Shown piece by piece: positions 1 through 6,749 of a stretch of 10,057 nt of DNA (its first letter is position 1; every line of letters starts with the position of its first letter). Position numbers and translations under genes: made by a program. Below the pieces are notes generated by a model. The model ran no database searches and was not told the origin of the DNA. It worked only from the letters and a program-made list of their open reading frames with translations. Origin of the DNA: CAUZEO01 sp963578625 (GTDB lineage Bacteria; Verrucomicrobiota; Kiritimatiellia; SLOV01); contig CAUZEO010000192.1 of NCBI GenBank assembly GCA_963578625.1, positions 1-10,057 on the forward strand, given 5' to 3'.

Positions 1-2173
1 CGTCGGCAAGGATTTCTCCCGCCGCGACCTTCTGGTCCCGGACCACGATGGGCTTTTGATTGAAGCAGGTTCCCGAATTCGACCGCATGAACTTGCGAAG
101 TTCGTAGACCTGGTAGGTGTCTGCGGCAGACTTCTTGGAGGGGACGCTGCCATCATTGGAAACAATGATTTTGTCCGCGGACACGTAGACAACGATGCCT
201 GCCTTGTCGTTGATCACCATGACGCGGCTGTCCCGCGCAACCCGTCCCTCGTTGCCGGTCGCCACCGTGGGACGTTCCGGCACCAGCAGGGGCACGGCCT
301 GGCGTTGCATGTTGGAACCCATCAACGCGCGATTCGCATCGTCATGCTCCAGAAACGGGATCAATCCCGCGGCTACACTGACCAGCTGCTTGGGAGAAAG
401 GTCCATGTAATCGATTCGCTCTGGCGGTACTTCCAGGAAATCCGTCCGGTATCGGACCGACACCGTCGGGTTCACGAAATCGCTCTTCTCCGTCAGGGGC
501 GCATTTGCCTGCGCAATGACGTATTTCTCGTCTTCGTCCGCGCTGAGATATTCCACATCGTCCGACACGCGACCCTTGAGAACCTTGCGATACGGCGTTT
601 CAATGAAACCGAACGCATTCACCCGCGCATACATGCTTAAGGAGGAAATGAGACCAATGTTCGGCCCTTCCGGCGTTTCAATAGGACAAATCCGGCCGTA
701 GTGGCTGCTGTGAACGTCGCGAACTTCAAACCCCGCGCGTTCGCGGCTGAGACCACCCGGTCCCAAGGCGCTGAGACGGCGCTTGTGGGTCAACTCGGAA
801 AGCGGGTTGGTCTGGTCCATGAATTGGCTCAGCTGGCTGCGACCAAAGAAGTCGCGGATGACCGCCGACAGGGCTTTCGGATTGATCAACTTCTGCGGCG
901 TCAGCTTTTCTTCCGCCGGATCGAACAGGGTCATGCGCTCTTTTACCAGGCGCTCCGTACGGGCAAGCCCGACCCGGCACTGGTTTTCAAGAAGCTCTCC
1001 GACGGTTCGGATGCGGCGACTGCCGAGATGGTCGATATCGTCGATCGAGCCGTCGCCCAGTTTCAGTTTGATCAGGTAGATGATCGCGGCAATGAAATCC
1101 TCATTCTCGAGGGTGCGGATATCCTTGGACTTATTCAGACCGAGTTTCTGGTTGATCTTGTACCGGCCGACACGGCCGAGATCATAGCGTCGCGCATCGG
1201 AGAATAGCCGCTTGAGCATTTGCTTGGCGTTGGAAATCGTGGGGGGATCTCCGGGCCGGAGCTTGTGATAGATGTCTTTCAACGCGTCTTCATACGAGTT
1301 GGCCGTGTCCTTCTGAATGGTCTTGAGCATTAGACCTTCATCCCAGGTCACGTTTACAACGTCGATCTGGTTGTACCCCGCGGCCTTGATCTGGGCCAAC
1401 AGGTCCTCGGTGACCGGCTCGTACCGACGCGCAACCACGGCCTGGGCATCTGCGTCGATCACATCGTCTTTGAGGACGCGATATTGGATCATTTCCGGGG
1501 TGACTTTGCCGCCGAGCTTGATGGTCTCAACCGAATAGAGAAGCCCCAGCAACTCGTCGTCGGTGCCATATCCGAGGGCGCGTAGAAAGGTCGATACCAG
1601 GAATTTCCGGCGGCGACGGGTCCGGTCAAGATAGAGGTAGAGCAGGTCATTGGTGTCAAACTGGACTTCAAGCCACGAGCCCCGGTCGGGAATAATCCGG
1701 AAGGAATAGAGCAACGTCCCGTTGGCGTGGACGCTCTGCTCATAGCAGATGCCGGGCGAACGGTGGAGTTGGCTCACAATGACTCGCTCGGCGCCGTTGA
1801 TAACGAAGGTGCCCTGGGGTGTCATCAGCGGCAACTCGCCCATGTAGACATCTTCCTCACGGGTTTCTTCGCCTTCCCGCAGACGAAACGTCAGATACAG
1901 CGGTGCGGAGTAGGTCTGTCCTTCCTTAATGCAATCGATGTCCGACAATTTCGGCTCACCAATTTCATATTTTGCGAAGTCCAGCGCGTACTGCCCGTCG
2001 TAGCTCTCGATGGGAAACACTTCCTTGAAAACAGCCTGCAGGCCCATTTGATCCCGGGTCGCAGGGGCAGTTGCCTGCTGCAGAAAATCCCGGTAGGAAT
2101 TGGTCTGGATCTCAATCAAGTCCGGTGGGGCAATTACATCCACAAGTTTGCCGTAATTGATGCGTTCTGCCAT
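1..2173 (-). CDS. rpoB: DNA-directed RNA polymerase subunit beta (3' end beyond window)
   Basis: This is the beta subunit of the core RNA polymerase, which forms half of the active-site cleft and the rifampicin pocket. The start ATG (2171-2173) is preceded by AAGGA at 5-nt spacing, and the protein opens MAERINYGKLVDVIAPPDL followed by IEIQTNSYRDFLQ, typical of the family. The reading frame stays open to the left edge, giving 724 visible residues of an expected 1,200-1,350. The rifampicin-resistance cluster is residues 446-475 (SQLSQFMDQTNPLSEL then THKRRLSALGPGGL). The equivalents of E. coli Q513, D516, H526, R529 and S531 are 450, 453, 463, 466 and 468, all in the sensitive-type state. The cluster lies 63 residues earlier than in E. 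coli, so an N-terminal lineage insert is missing. The sequence GRICPIETPEGPNIGLI is also present. It is the last visible gene of the operon; rpoC would be expected beyond the left edge. Confidence 0.98.
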   Translation of the reverse strand, partial: MAERINYGKLVDVIAPPDLIEIQTNSYRDFLQQATAPATRDQMGLQAVFKEVFPIESYDGQYALDFAKYEIGEPKLSDIDCIKEGQTYSAPLYLTFRLREGEETREEDVYMGELPLMTPQGTFVINGAERVIVSQLHRSPGICYEQSVHANGTLLYSFRIIPDRGSWLEVQFDTNDLLYLYLDRTRRRRKFLVSTFLRALGYGTDDELLGLLYSVETIKLGGKVTPEMIQYRVLKDDVIDADAQAVVARRYEPVTEDLLAQIKAAGYNQIDVVNVTWDEGLMLKTIQKDTANSYEDALKDIYHKLRPGDPPTISNAKQMLKRLFSDARRYDLGRVGRYKINQKLGLNKSKDIRTLENEDFIAAIIYLIKLKLGDGSIDDIDHLGSRRIRTVGELLENQCRVGLARTERLVKERMTLFDPAEEKLTPQKLINPKALSAVIRDFFGRSQLSQFMDQTNPLSELTHKRRLSALGPGGLSRERAGFEVRDVHSSHYGRICPIETPEGPNIGLISSLSMYARVNAFGFIETPYRKVLKGRVSDDVEYLSADEDEKYVIAQANAPLTEKSDFVNPTVSVRYRTDFLEVPPERIDYMDLSPKQLVSVAAGLIPFLEHDDANRALMGSNMQRQAVPLLVPERPTVATGNEGRVARDSRVMVINDKAGIVVYVSADKIIVSNDGSVPSKKSAADTYQVYELRKFMRSNSGTCFNQKPIVVRDQKVAAGEILAD

Positions 2174-2288
2174 GCGATTCCTTCAGCCTCTGTATGCGTT
2201 TAAGACCGGCTCACGGTAACGTCGCCCGTGAACCAGCCCTCAAATTGTGAACGTTTTCCAAATTCGACGGCACATCGCCGCCGGCAGG
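2174..2288 (-). promoter_or_regulatory. rplL-rpoB junction with small hairpin
   Basis: These 115 nt separate rplL from rpoB, one of the two longest gaps inside the operon. A perfect 6-bp inverted repeat, TCACGG (2211-2216) and CCGTGA (2226-2231), could form a stem with a 9-nt loop in the transcript. No T-run follows it, so it is not a standard intrinsic terminator. In E. coli this junction holds a partial terminator and an RNase III site that lower rpoBC output relative to the ribosomal proteins. A similar role here is only an inference from position. No convincing promoter was seen. Confidence 0.3.
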
Positions 2289-2723
2289 TTACGTGATCTC
2301 TACGGTGGCCCCTGCAGCTTCGAGCTTGGTTTTCAGCTCTTCGGCCTCGTCCTTGGACACGCCTTCTTTTACCGATTTAGGTGCACTGTCGGCGATGGCT
2401 TTGGCTTCCTTCAGACCGAGGTCTGTAGCCGCCCGAATTTCCTTGATGACCTGGATCTTCTGGCCGCCGGTTTCCTTCAGCACGACACTGAATTCGGTCT
2501 GTTCGGCTTCGGCGCTTTCGCCTTCTTCACCGCCTGCCGGAGCTGCAAACGCCATCGCAGGCGCGGCGGCCGACACGCCAAGGCGGTCTTCCAGTGCTTT
2601 CACCAACTGTGACAACTCAAGCACGGAGATCGTCTCAATCCAGTCGACAAACTCCGCCATCTTGCCTTCCAACTTCACGTCCGAAGCGGTATCTTCTTCT
2701 ACTGTTGCTGCTTCATCAGCCAT
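2289..2723 (-). CDS. rplL: Large ribosomal subunit protein bL12 (L7/L12)
   Basis: This is the multicopy stalk protein that binds L10 through its N-terminal domain and recruits translational GTPases with its C-terminal domain. From the chosen ATG the product is 144 residues: an acidic extension (1-21), the dimerization helices (MAEFVDWIETISVLELSQLV, from residue 22), an Ala/Glu-rich hinge (about 50-72) and the C-terminal domain with KIQVIKEIRAATDLGLKEAK and KEGVSKDEAEELKTKLEAAGA. I chose the ATG at 2721-2723 because a perfect AGGAGG lies 8 nt upstream. An earlier in-frame ATG (2742-2744) would place that Shine-Dalgarno sequence inside the gene. A later ATG (2658-2660) with GGAAGG 4 nt upstream would give a normal-length protein of 123 residues and cannot be excluded. 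rplJ ends 30 nt upstream. Confidence 0.96.
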   Translation of the reverse strand: MADEAATVEEDTASDVKLEGKMAEFVDWIETISVLELSQLVKALEDRLGVSAAAPAMAFAAPAGGEEGESAEAEQTEFSVVLKETGGQKIQVIKEIRAATDLGLKEAKAIADSAPKSVKEGVSKDEAEELKTKLEAAGATVEIT

Positions 2724-2753
2724 TTCCTGTTCCTCCTGATTCATGAATCCCGG

Positions 2754-3275
2754 CTATTCGCCCTTGCTTTTTTTCTCTTCCGCTGCTTTCAGCACGTAAA
2801 CGAGACTCGTTAGTTTCTGGTTGAATACTCCCGCCAACTGCGTCATGGGCGCGGCGAGGGTTCCAACCAGGCTGCTGCGCAACTGATCGAGCGGCGGCAG
2901 CGTCGCGAGTTCATTCACGTCATCCGCAGAAATTATCCGACCTTCCAACAGACCAAGCTTTACCACCGGCTTCTGCGTCGTCCGCGCAAAGCTCTTCAGA
3001 ACTTTGGAAGCCTCCACCACATCGCCGTCGCCGTAAAACAGGGCAGTGGGCCCATTCAGGCCGCCGTCGACGCCTTCAACCTTCATCTCCTTAAGCACAT
3101 GCTTAAACTGCCGGTTGCGAATGACCATCATTCGGGCGTCGGCTTCGACCAGCTTGCCCCGAAGGGTCTCGGTCTCCGTCACGTTCAATCCCTGGTAGTC
3201 CGCAAGAATGAAGAAGGAAGATGCTTCGACCTTCTCCTTCAATTCCCGCGCGATTGACTCTTTTTCCGGTCTCAT
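2754..3275 (-). CDS. rplJ: Large ribosomal subunit protein uL10
   Basis: L10 is the base of the ribosomal stalk: it binds 23S rRNA next to L11 and carries L7/L12 dimers on its C-terminal helix. The 173-residue product begins MRPEKESIARELKEKVEA and contains ADYQGLNVTETETLRGKL (about 25-42), GPTALFYGDGDVVEASKVLKSF (about 75-96) and a C-terminal L12-binding helix ending KAAEEKKSKGE. Length is normal for the family (about 165-180). The ATG at 3273-3275 has AGGAG 7 nt upstream. An in-frame start 7 codons earlier would overlap the rplA stop and has no comparable ribosome-binding site. Only 10 nt lie between rplA and this start, so the usual L10 autoregulatory leader cannot sit directly in front of the gene. 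Translation is probably coupled to rplA. Confidence 0.97.
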   Translation of the reverse strand: MRPEKESIARELKEKVEASSFFILADYQGLNVTETETLRGKLVEADARMMVIRNRQFKHVLKEMKVEGVDGGLNGPTALFYGDGDVVEASKVLKSFARTTQKPVVKLGLLEGRIISADDVNELATLPPLDQLRSSLVGTLAAPMTQLAGVFNQKLTSLVYVLKAAEEKKSKGE

Positions 3276-3285
3276 GATCCTGCTC

Positions 3286-3984
3286 CTACGCCGCAACTTG
3301 CTCCCGCATAACGACTTGCAACCCCGGCCCCATCGTGCAACTCAACGTGCAGCGTTTGATGTATACACCCTTGGCCGCGGAGGGCTTCGCCGCCTGTACT
3401 GCATTGATCACCGCACCGCAGTTATCCGTGAGATTCTCCGCGCTGAAAGAAAGACGCCCGAACGGGACCATCACGTTTCCATGCCGGTCCATCTTGAATT
3501 CGACACGACCCGCCTGGCATTCCATGACGGCGGTAGCCGTGTCGTCGGTAACCGTGCCCGTCTTGGGGTTCGGCATCAGGCCGCGGGGACCCAGCACTCG
3601 CCCAAGCTTCCGGACTTCCTTCATCGCATCGGGAGTCGCAACCGCTACATCAAACTCAATCCATCCGGCCTTAACTTTTTCCAGCATGTCCTCGTACCCG
3701 ACATGCTGCGCGCCCGCTTCACGGGCGGCATCCGCGGCCTCGCCCTGTGCAAATACCAGAACCGTCACCAACTTCCCGGTTCCGTGAGGTAGTGACACGG
3801 TACCGCGGACCATCTGGTCGGACTTCGTAGGGTCTACCCCGAGCCGGAACGCAACTTCCATGCTCTCGTCGAATTTTGCGCAGGGATTTTCCTTGATGAA
3901 GGCAACCGCCTGGTCGATTTCGTAAATTTTTCCTTGTTCCACCTTCGCGGCGGTGCCTCGGTATTTTTTGCCTCTTCCCGCCAT
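3286..3984 (-). CDS. rplA: Large ribosomal subunit protein uL1
   Basis: L1 is the rRNA-binding protein of the mobile L1 stalk, which helps move deacylated tRNA out of the E site. In many bacteria it also represses translation of its own rplKA mRNA. The 232-residue product (E. coli 234) carries the L1 signature LGPRGLMPNPKTGTVT at residues 131-146, SDQMVRGTVSLPHGTGK at 55-71, and the C-terminal KPSAAKGVYIKRCTLS with TMGPG. The ATG (3982-3984) follows the rplK stop by only 2 nt (TAATCATG). A purine-rich GAGGTAGAG inside the end of rplK serves as ribosome-binding site, so translation is very likely coupled to rplK. The N-terminus MAGRGKKYRG is basic, as expected. Confidence 0.98.
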   Translation of the reverse strand: MAGRGKKYRGTAAKVEQGKIYEIDQAVAFIKENPCAKFDESMEVAFRLGVDPTKSDQMVRGTVSLPHGTGKLVTVLVFAQGEAADAAREAGAQHVGYEDMLEKVKAGWIEFDVAVATPDAMKEVRKLGRVLGPRGLMPNPKTGTVTDDTATAVMECQAGRVEFKMDRHGNVMVPFGRLSFSAENLTDNCGAVINAVQAAKPSAAKGVYIKRCTLSCTMGPGLQVVMREQVAA

Positions 3985-3986
3985 GA

Positions 3987-4409
3987 TTACTCTACCTCGA
4001 TTCCCATGCTGCGCGCCGTCCCGGCGATCATCTGCACCGCCGCGTCCATATCACGCGCGTTCAAATCCTGTTCCTTCATTTTCGCGATTTCTTCGAGCTG
4101 GGCGCGGGTCACTTTGCCGACCTTATCCCGGTTGGGCATACCAGACCCCTTGGCGATACTGGCCGCCTTCTTCAACAGCGTTGCCGCGGGCGGACTCTTC
4201 AATTCAAATGTGAACGACTTGTCCTGATAGACGGAGATCACCACCGGAATGATCAGGCCGGCCTGGCTCTGGGTGGCGGCATTGAACGCCTTGCAGAACT
4301 GCATGATGTTCACGCCCTGCTGACCAAGCGCAGGACCCACCGGAGGCGCCGGATTGGCCTGGCCCGCCGGGATCTGCAACTTAATGATTCCTGTTACTTT
4401 CAGCGCCAT
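3987..4409 (-). CDS. rplK: Large ribosomal subunit protein uL11
   Basis: L11 binds the GTPase-associated region of 23S rRNA beneath the stalk and takes part in factor-dependent GTP hydrolysis and in RelA sensing of uncharged tRNA. The 140-residue product (E. coli 142) starts MALKVTGIIKLQIPAGQANP and continues PPVGPALGQQGVNIMQFCKAFN, the characteristic proline-rich N-terminal domain. The rRNA-binding C-terminal domain includes FELKSPPAATLLKKAA, KVGKVTRAQLEEIAKMK and IAGTARSMGIEVE. I chose the ATG at 4407-4409 because GGAG lies 6 nt upstream and the protein then aligns with the family start. An in-frame start 4 codons earlier would add MEFI and overlaps the Shine-Dalgarno sequence. nusG ends 31 nt upstream. 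Confidence 0.98.
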   Translation of the reverse strand: MALKVTGIIKLQIPAGQANPAPPVGPALGQQGVNIMQFCKAFNAATQSQAGLIIPVVISVYQDKSFTFELKSPPAATLLKKAASIAKGSGMPNRDKVGKVTRAQLEEIAKMKEQDLNARDMDAAVQMIAGTARSMGIEVE

Positions 4410-4440
4410 AATAAACTCCAAATACCGCGGCGCGAAACCG

Positions 4441-5001
4441 CTACTCCCGCTCCACCTGCCAATACTCCAGCTCCACCGGAGTCGTGCGCCCGAAAATAGA
4501 GACGGAGACCTTCAACTTGCCGCGCTCGGGATCGATATCCTCAATGACGCCGTTGAAGTTGTCGAACGGTCCGTCGTTGATTTTCACGGTCTCGCCGAGT
4601 TCGAAATCGATTTTCGGCTTTACTTTCTCTTTCTTCTCTTCAATCTGGTTCAGGATGCTTTCGACCTCTTCCGGTCTCAGCGGTGCCGGCATCTCACCTC
4701 CCACAAACCCGATGATCCCGGGAATGTCCTGGGTGAAGTACCAACTTCGGTCCACGACCTGCTGTTCCGGGTCGTAGAGGGCTATGTTGATCAGGACATA
4801 GCCCGGATAAAATTTACGTGTCGTCGTCGTGCGCTTCCCGCGTTTGACTTCCGAAACTTGCTCCGTGGGGACGAGGACTTCGCCGACGTAGTCCTCCAAC
4901 TCCTCCATCTTCACTCGCTTCTCAATGCTTTCCTTCACCTTGAGCTCTTGCCCGGAAAGGGTGTGAAGGACAAACCACTGTTTTTCCATTGTGACGCTCA
5001 C
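4441..5001 (-). CDS. nusG: Transcription termination/antitermination factor NusG
   Basis: NusG binds the RNA polymerase clamp through its NGN domain, and through its KOW domain contacts Rho or ribosomal protein S10, coupling transcription to termination or translation. The 186-residue product has the NGN domain at about 5-110 (WFVLHTLSGQELKVKESIEK; KFYPGYVLINIALYD; IPGIIGFVGGEMPAPLRPEE). A charged linker follows, then the KOW domain from about 133 (GETVKINDGPFDNFNGVIED; KLKVSVSIFGRTTPVELEY). No domain II insertion is present. The start is probably GTG (4999-5001), because GAGGTG lies 8 nt upstream; an in-frame ATG four codons later (4987-4989) would be 20 nt from that site. secE ends 19 nt upstream, so the two are co-expressed. 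Confidence 0.97.
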   Translation of the reverse strand: MSVTMEKQWFVLHTLSGQELKVKESIEKRVKMEELEDYVGEVLVPTEQVSEVKRGKRTTTTRKFYPGYVLINIALYDPEQQVVDRSWYFTQDIPGIIGFVGGEMPAPLRPEEVESILNQIEEKKEKVKPKIDFELGETVKINDGPFDNFNGVIEDIDPERGKLKVSVSIFGRTTPVELEYWQVERE

Positions 5002-5020
5002 TTACTGCACACCTCTTTGC

Positions 5021-5224
5021 CTAGCTGAGAATTGAGCCAAGCAGTTTCAACAACCCAAAATCGACGATTCCAATGAAGGAGCCAAGGAGTATGCTGGCGA
5101 CGATCACCATCAGCGTCGACTCCATCAACTCCGACTTCGAAGGCCAGGAACACTTCTTCATTTCGACCTGTACTTCGTCGAAAAATGTTCGGAACCCGGT
5201 AAATATATTTCGAATTTTGCCCAT
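5021..5224 (-). CDS. secE: Preprotein translocase subunit SecE
   Basis: SecE is the small essential membrane subunit that clamps the SecY channel. The product has 67 residues, the short single-span form found in most bacteria outside the gamma-proteobacteria, whose SecE has three spans. An amphipathic surface helix contains FFDEVQVEMKKCSWPSKSEL, where the family hallmark is a KK-x-SWPS segment followed by an acidic or polar residue. One transmembrane segment follows, about residues 38-63 (TLMVIVASILLGSFIGIVDF then GLLKLLGSIL). The ATG (5222-5224) has only a weak GGGCG upstream, so initiation may be inefficient. It sits 32 nt downstream of the tRNA-Trp 3' end, and tRNA processing should create a new 5' end just before it. 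Confidence 0.95.
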   Translation of the reverse strand: MGKIRNIFTGFRTFFDEVQVEMKKCSWPSKSELMESTLMVIVASILLGSFIGIVDFGLLKLLGSILS

Positions 5225-5256
5225 CGCCCAAATATCCAGATTCTCTTACGCTTAGC

Positions 5257-5332
5257 TGGCAGGCCCGGAGGGAATCGAACCCCCAACCTTCGGTTTTGGA
5301 GACCGACGCTCTGCCAGTTGAGCTACAGGCCT
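5257..5332 (-). tRNA. trnW: tRNA-Trp (anticodon CCA)
   Basis: This is a complete 76-nt cloverleaf on the minus strand. The acceptor stem AGGCCTG/CGGGCCT includes one T-G pair, the discriminator is G and the 3' CCA is encoded. D arm GCTC-GAGC flanks AACTGGCA. Anticodon stem TCGGT/ACCGA encloses CTCCAAA, giving anticodon CCA for tryptophan. The T arm GGGGG/CCCTC encloses TTCGATT and has one G-T pair. The gene lies between tuf (12 nt upstream) and secE (32 nt downstream). A tRNA-Trp just before secE-nusG is a recurring arrangement in bacteria. No separate promoter is visible, so it is probably excised from the operon transcript. Confidence 0.97.
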
Positions 5333-5344
5333 ACGCGATGCCGT

Positions 5345-6553
5345 CTAGGCGGTAATCTCAGTCACCCGTCCCGCGCCAACCGTCCGGCCGCCTTCACGGA
5401 TTGCAAACCGCATCGTCTTCTCCATCGCGATCGGCGTGATCAATTTAACTTGCATGGTGACGTTGTCGCCGGGCATCACCATCTCCACGCCCTCCGGCAG
5501 AGTAATATCACCGGTGACATCCGTCGTTCTGAAATAAAACTGGGGACGGTAGCCTTTGAAAAACGGGGTATGCCGTCCGCCTTCCTCTTTGCTCAAGACG
5601 TACACTTCCGCCGCAAAGTCGGTGTGAGGCGTGATCGAACCGGGGGCAGCAAGAACTTGGCCGCGCTCCACGTCCTCTTTCTTGAGTCCGCGAAGCAGGC
5701 ACCCAACGTTGTCACCGGCAACACCTGAGTCGAGAAGCTTTCGAAACATTTCGACACCGGTAATCGTGGTCTTCTGCGTATCCCGAATTCCAACGATCTC
5801 AATTTCCTCGCCCACTTTGATCTGGCCGCGCTCGATTCGACCGGTGACCACCGTGCCGCGTCCCTCGATGGAGAACACGTCTTCGATCGGCATCAGGAAG
5901 GGCAGGTCGACTTCTCGCAACGGCTCTTCGATGAAGCTGTCGCACGCTTCGAGCAACTCCTGGATGCAGGCGTTCTCGGGCGCATCGGCGGTCTCGGAGG
6001 CCATCGCCGGGAGCGCCGCGCCGCGGATAACCGGGGTATCGTCGCCGGGGAATTCGTACTTCGAAAGCAGCTCGCGCACCTCGAGTTCCACCAAGTCGAT
6101 CAGCTCGGGATCATCCACCGTATCCACCTTGTTCAGGAAGACAACGATTCCAGGCACGCCGACCTGCCTCGCCAGGAGGATATGCTCCCGCGTCTGGGGC
6201 ATCGGCCCGTCCGCTGCGCTTACCACCAGGATCGCGCCGTCCATCTGTGCCGCACCGGTGATCATGTTCTTCACATAATCGGCGTGACCCGGACAGTCTA
6301 CATGGGCGTAGTGTCGGGCCTCAGACTCGTATTCCACATGTGAAATCGAGATTGTCAAAATCTTGGTCGCATCTCTGCGGCCCTGGGATTCCGAAGCCTT
6401 CGCTACTTCGTCGTAGCCCACGAAGGTACTCATGCCTTTCAACGACTGAACTTTGGTGATCGCCGCCGTCAGTGTCGTCTTGCCGTGATCCACATGGCCA
6501 ATCGTTCCCACGTTCACGTGAGGTTTTGTTCGCTCAAATTTGTCTTTCGCCAT
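5345..6553 (-). CDS. tuf: Elongation factor Tu
   Basis: EF-Tu is the GTPase that delivers aminoacyl-tRNA to the ribosomal A site. The product has 402 residues (E. coli 394). The G domain shows G1 GHVDHGKT (19-26), G3 DCPGH (86-90, with the catalytic His at 90), G4 NKVD (141-144) and a G5-like RGAAL (177-181). Domains 2 and 3 follow, with EDVFSIEGRGTVVTGRIERG, GGRHTPFFKGYRPQFYFRTT and a C-terminal FAIREGGRTVGAGRVTEI. The switch I effector loop is unusual: residues 54-71 are SESQGRRDATKILTISIS, about five longer than the E. coli segment, with KILTI replacing the near-universal RGITI. The Mg-binding threonine is kept as T67. The ATG at 6551-6553 has AGGAGG 8 nt upstream. It is the first protein gene after tRNA-Thr. 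Whether a second tuf copy exists cannot be seen here. Confidence 0.98.
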   Translation of the reverse strand: MAKDKFERTKPHVNVGTIGHVDHGKTTLTAAITKVQSLKGMSTFVGYDEVAKASESQGRRDATKILTISISHVEYESEARHYAHVDCPGHADYVKNMITGAAQMDGAILVVSAADGPMPQTREHILLARQVGVPGIVVFLNKVDTVDDPELIDLVELEVRELLSKYEFPGDDTPVIRGAALPAMASETADAPENACIQELLEACDSFIEEPLREVDLPFLMPIEDVFSIEGRGTVVTGRIERGQIKVGEEIEIVGIRDTQKTTITGVEMFRKLLDSGVAGDNVGCLLRGLKKEDVERGQVLAAPGSITPHTDFAAEVYVLSKEEGGRHTPFFKGYRPQFYFRTTDVTGDITLPEGVEMVMPGDNVTMQVKLITPIAMEKTMRFAIREGGRTVGAGRVTEITA

Positions 6554-6673
6554 CCGGGGTTCCTCCTAGCCTTTCCTCTTCTATCTTCGCTTGCTTCTCT
6601 TCGGGTGGGACCCGCTTACGTTCCTTCTCAAATCCACTCCCGCCACACTCGCGTTCTCATCGGATTCCAAACA
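6554..6673 (-). promoter_or_regulatory. tRNA-Thr to tuf spacer / tuf leader
   Basis: This 120-nt leader lies between the 3' end of tRNA-Thr and the tuf start. On the minus strand its last 70 nt are very purine-rich (runs such as GAAGAGAAGCAAGCGAAGA) and end with a perfect AGGAGG, 8 nt before the tuf ATG. No clear promoter or terminator is visible. tuf is probably transcribed together with the tRNA, with the tRNA 3' end released by processing. Confidence 0.4.
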
Positions 6674-6749
6674 TGGAGCCCACGAGCGGGATTGAACCGC
6701 TGACCTCATCCTTACCAAGGATGTGCTCTACCATCTGAGCTACGTGGGC
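6674..6749 (-). tRNA. trnT: tRNA-Thr (anticodon GGU)
   Basis: This is a complete 76-nt cloverleaf on the minus strand. Acceptor stem GCCCACG/CGTGGGC is perfect, the discriminator is T and the CCA is encoded. D arm GCTC-GAGC flanks AGATGGTA. Anticodon stem CATCC/GGATG encloses TTGGTAA, giving anticodon GGT, which reads ACC and ACU threonine codons. T arm AGCGG/CCGCT encloses TTCAATC. Its place directly upstream of tuf matches the thrT-tufB arrangement of E. coli, but the accompanying Thr, Tyr and Gly tRNAs of that locus are absent here. It is the first recognisable gene of the minus-strand operon, so the operon promoter should lie in 6750-7090. Confidence 0.97.

Noticed and set aside
56..640. 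Long plus-strand open frame antisense to rpoB
   Set aside because: It mirrors rpoB coding sequence, shows no family resemblance and has no ribosome-binding site. Open antisense frames are expected in GC-rich conserved genes. The same applies to 701-1207, 1727-2203 and 2247-2612.
3208..3792. Plus-strand open frame across rplJ and rplA
   Set aside because: It is antisense to two certain ribosomal protein genes, with an Arg/His-rich composition typical of a shadow frame.
4354..5028. Plus-strand frame opposite nusG and the start of rplK
   Set aside because: It is antisense to nusG, and its Leu/Phe/Asp-rich content is the reverse reading of Glu/Lys-rich codons. No Shine-Dalgarno sequence or known motif.
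4998..5231. Alternative minus-strand frame over secE
   Set aside because: It is shifted from the SecE frame, starts at TTG and lacks the WPS motif and a transmembrane segment. The secE frame explains the region.
5631..6278. Plus-strand 215-codon frame inside tuf
   Set aside because: It is Ser/Thr-rich antisense of the strongly conserved EF-Tu gene, so not a separate gene.
6341..6394. EF-Tu effector-loop variant as a double frameshift or sequencing error
   Set aside because: No alternative frame in the segment reads ARGITI, the flanking residues are in frame, and the variant resembles what I recall of planctomycete EF-Tu, so it is more likely real.
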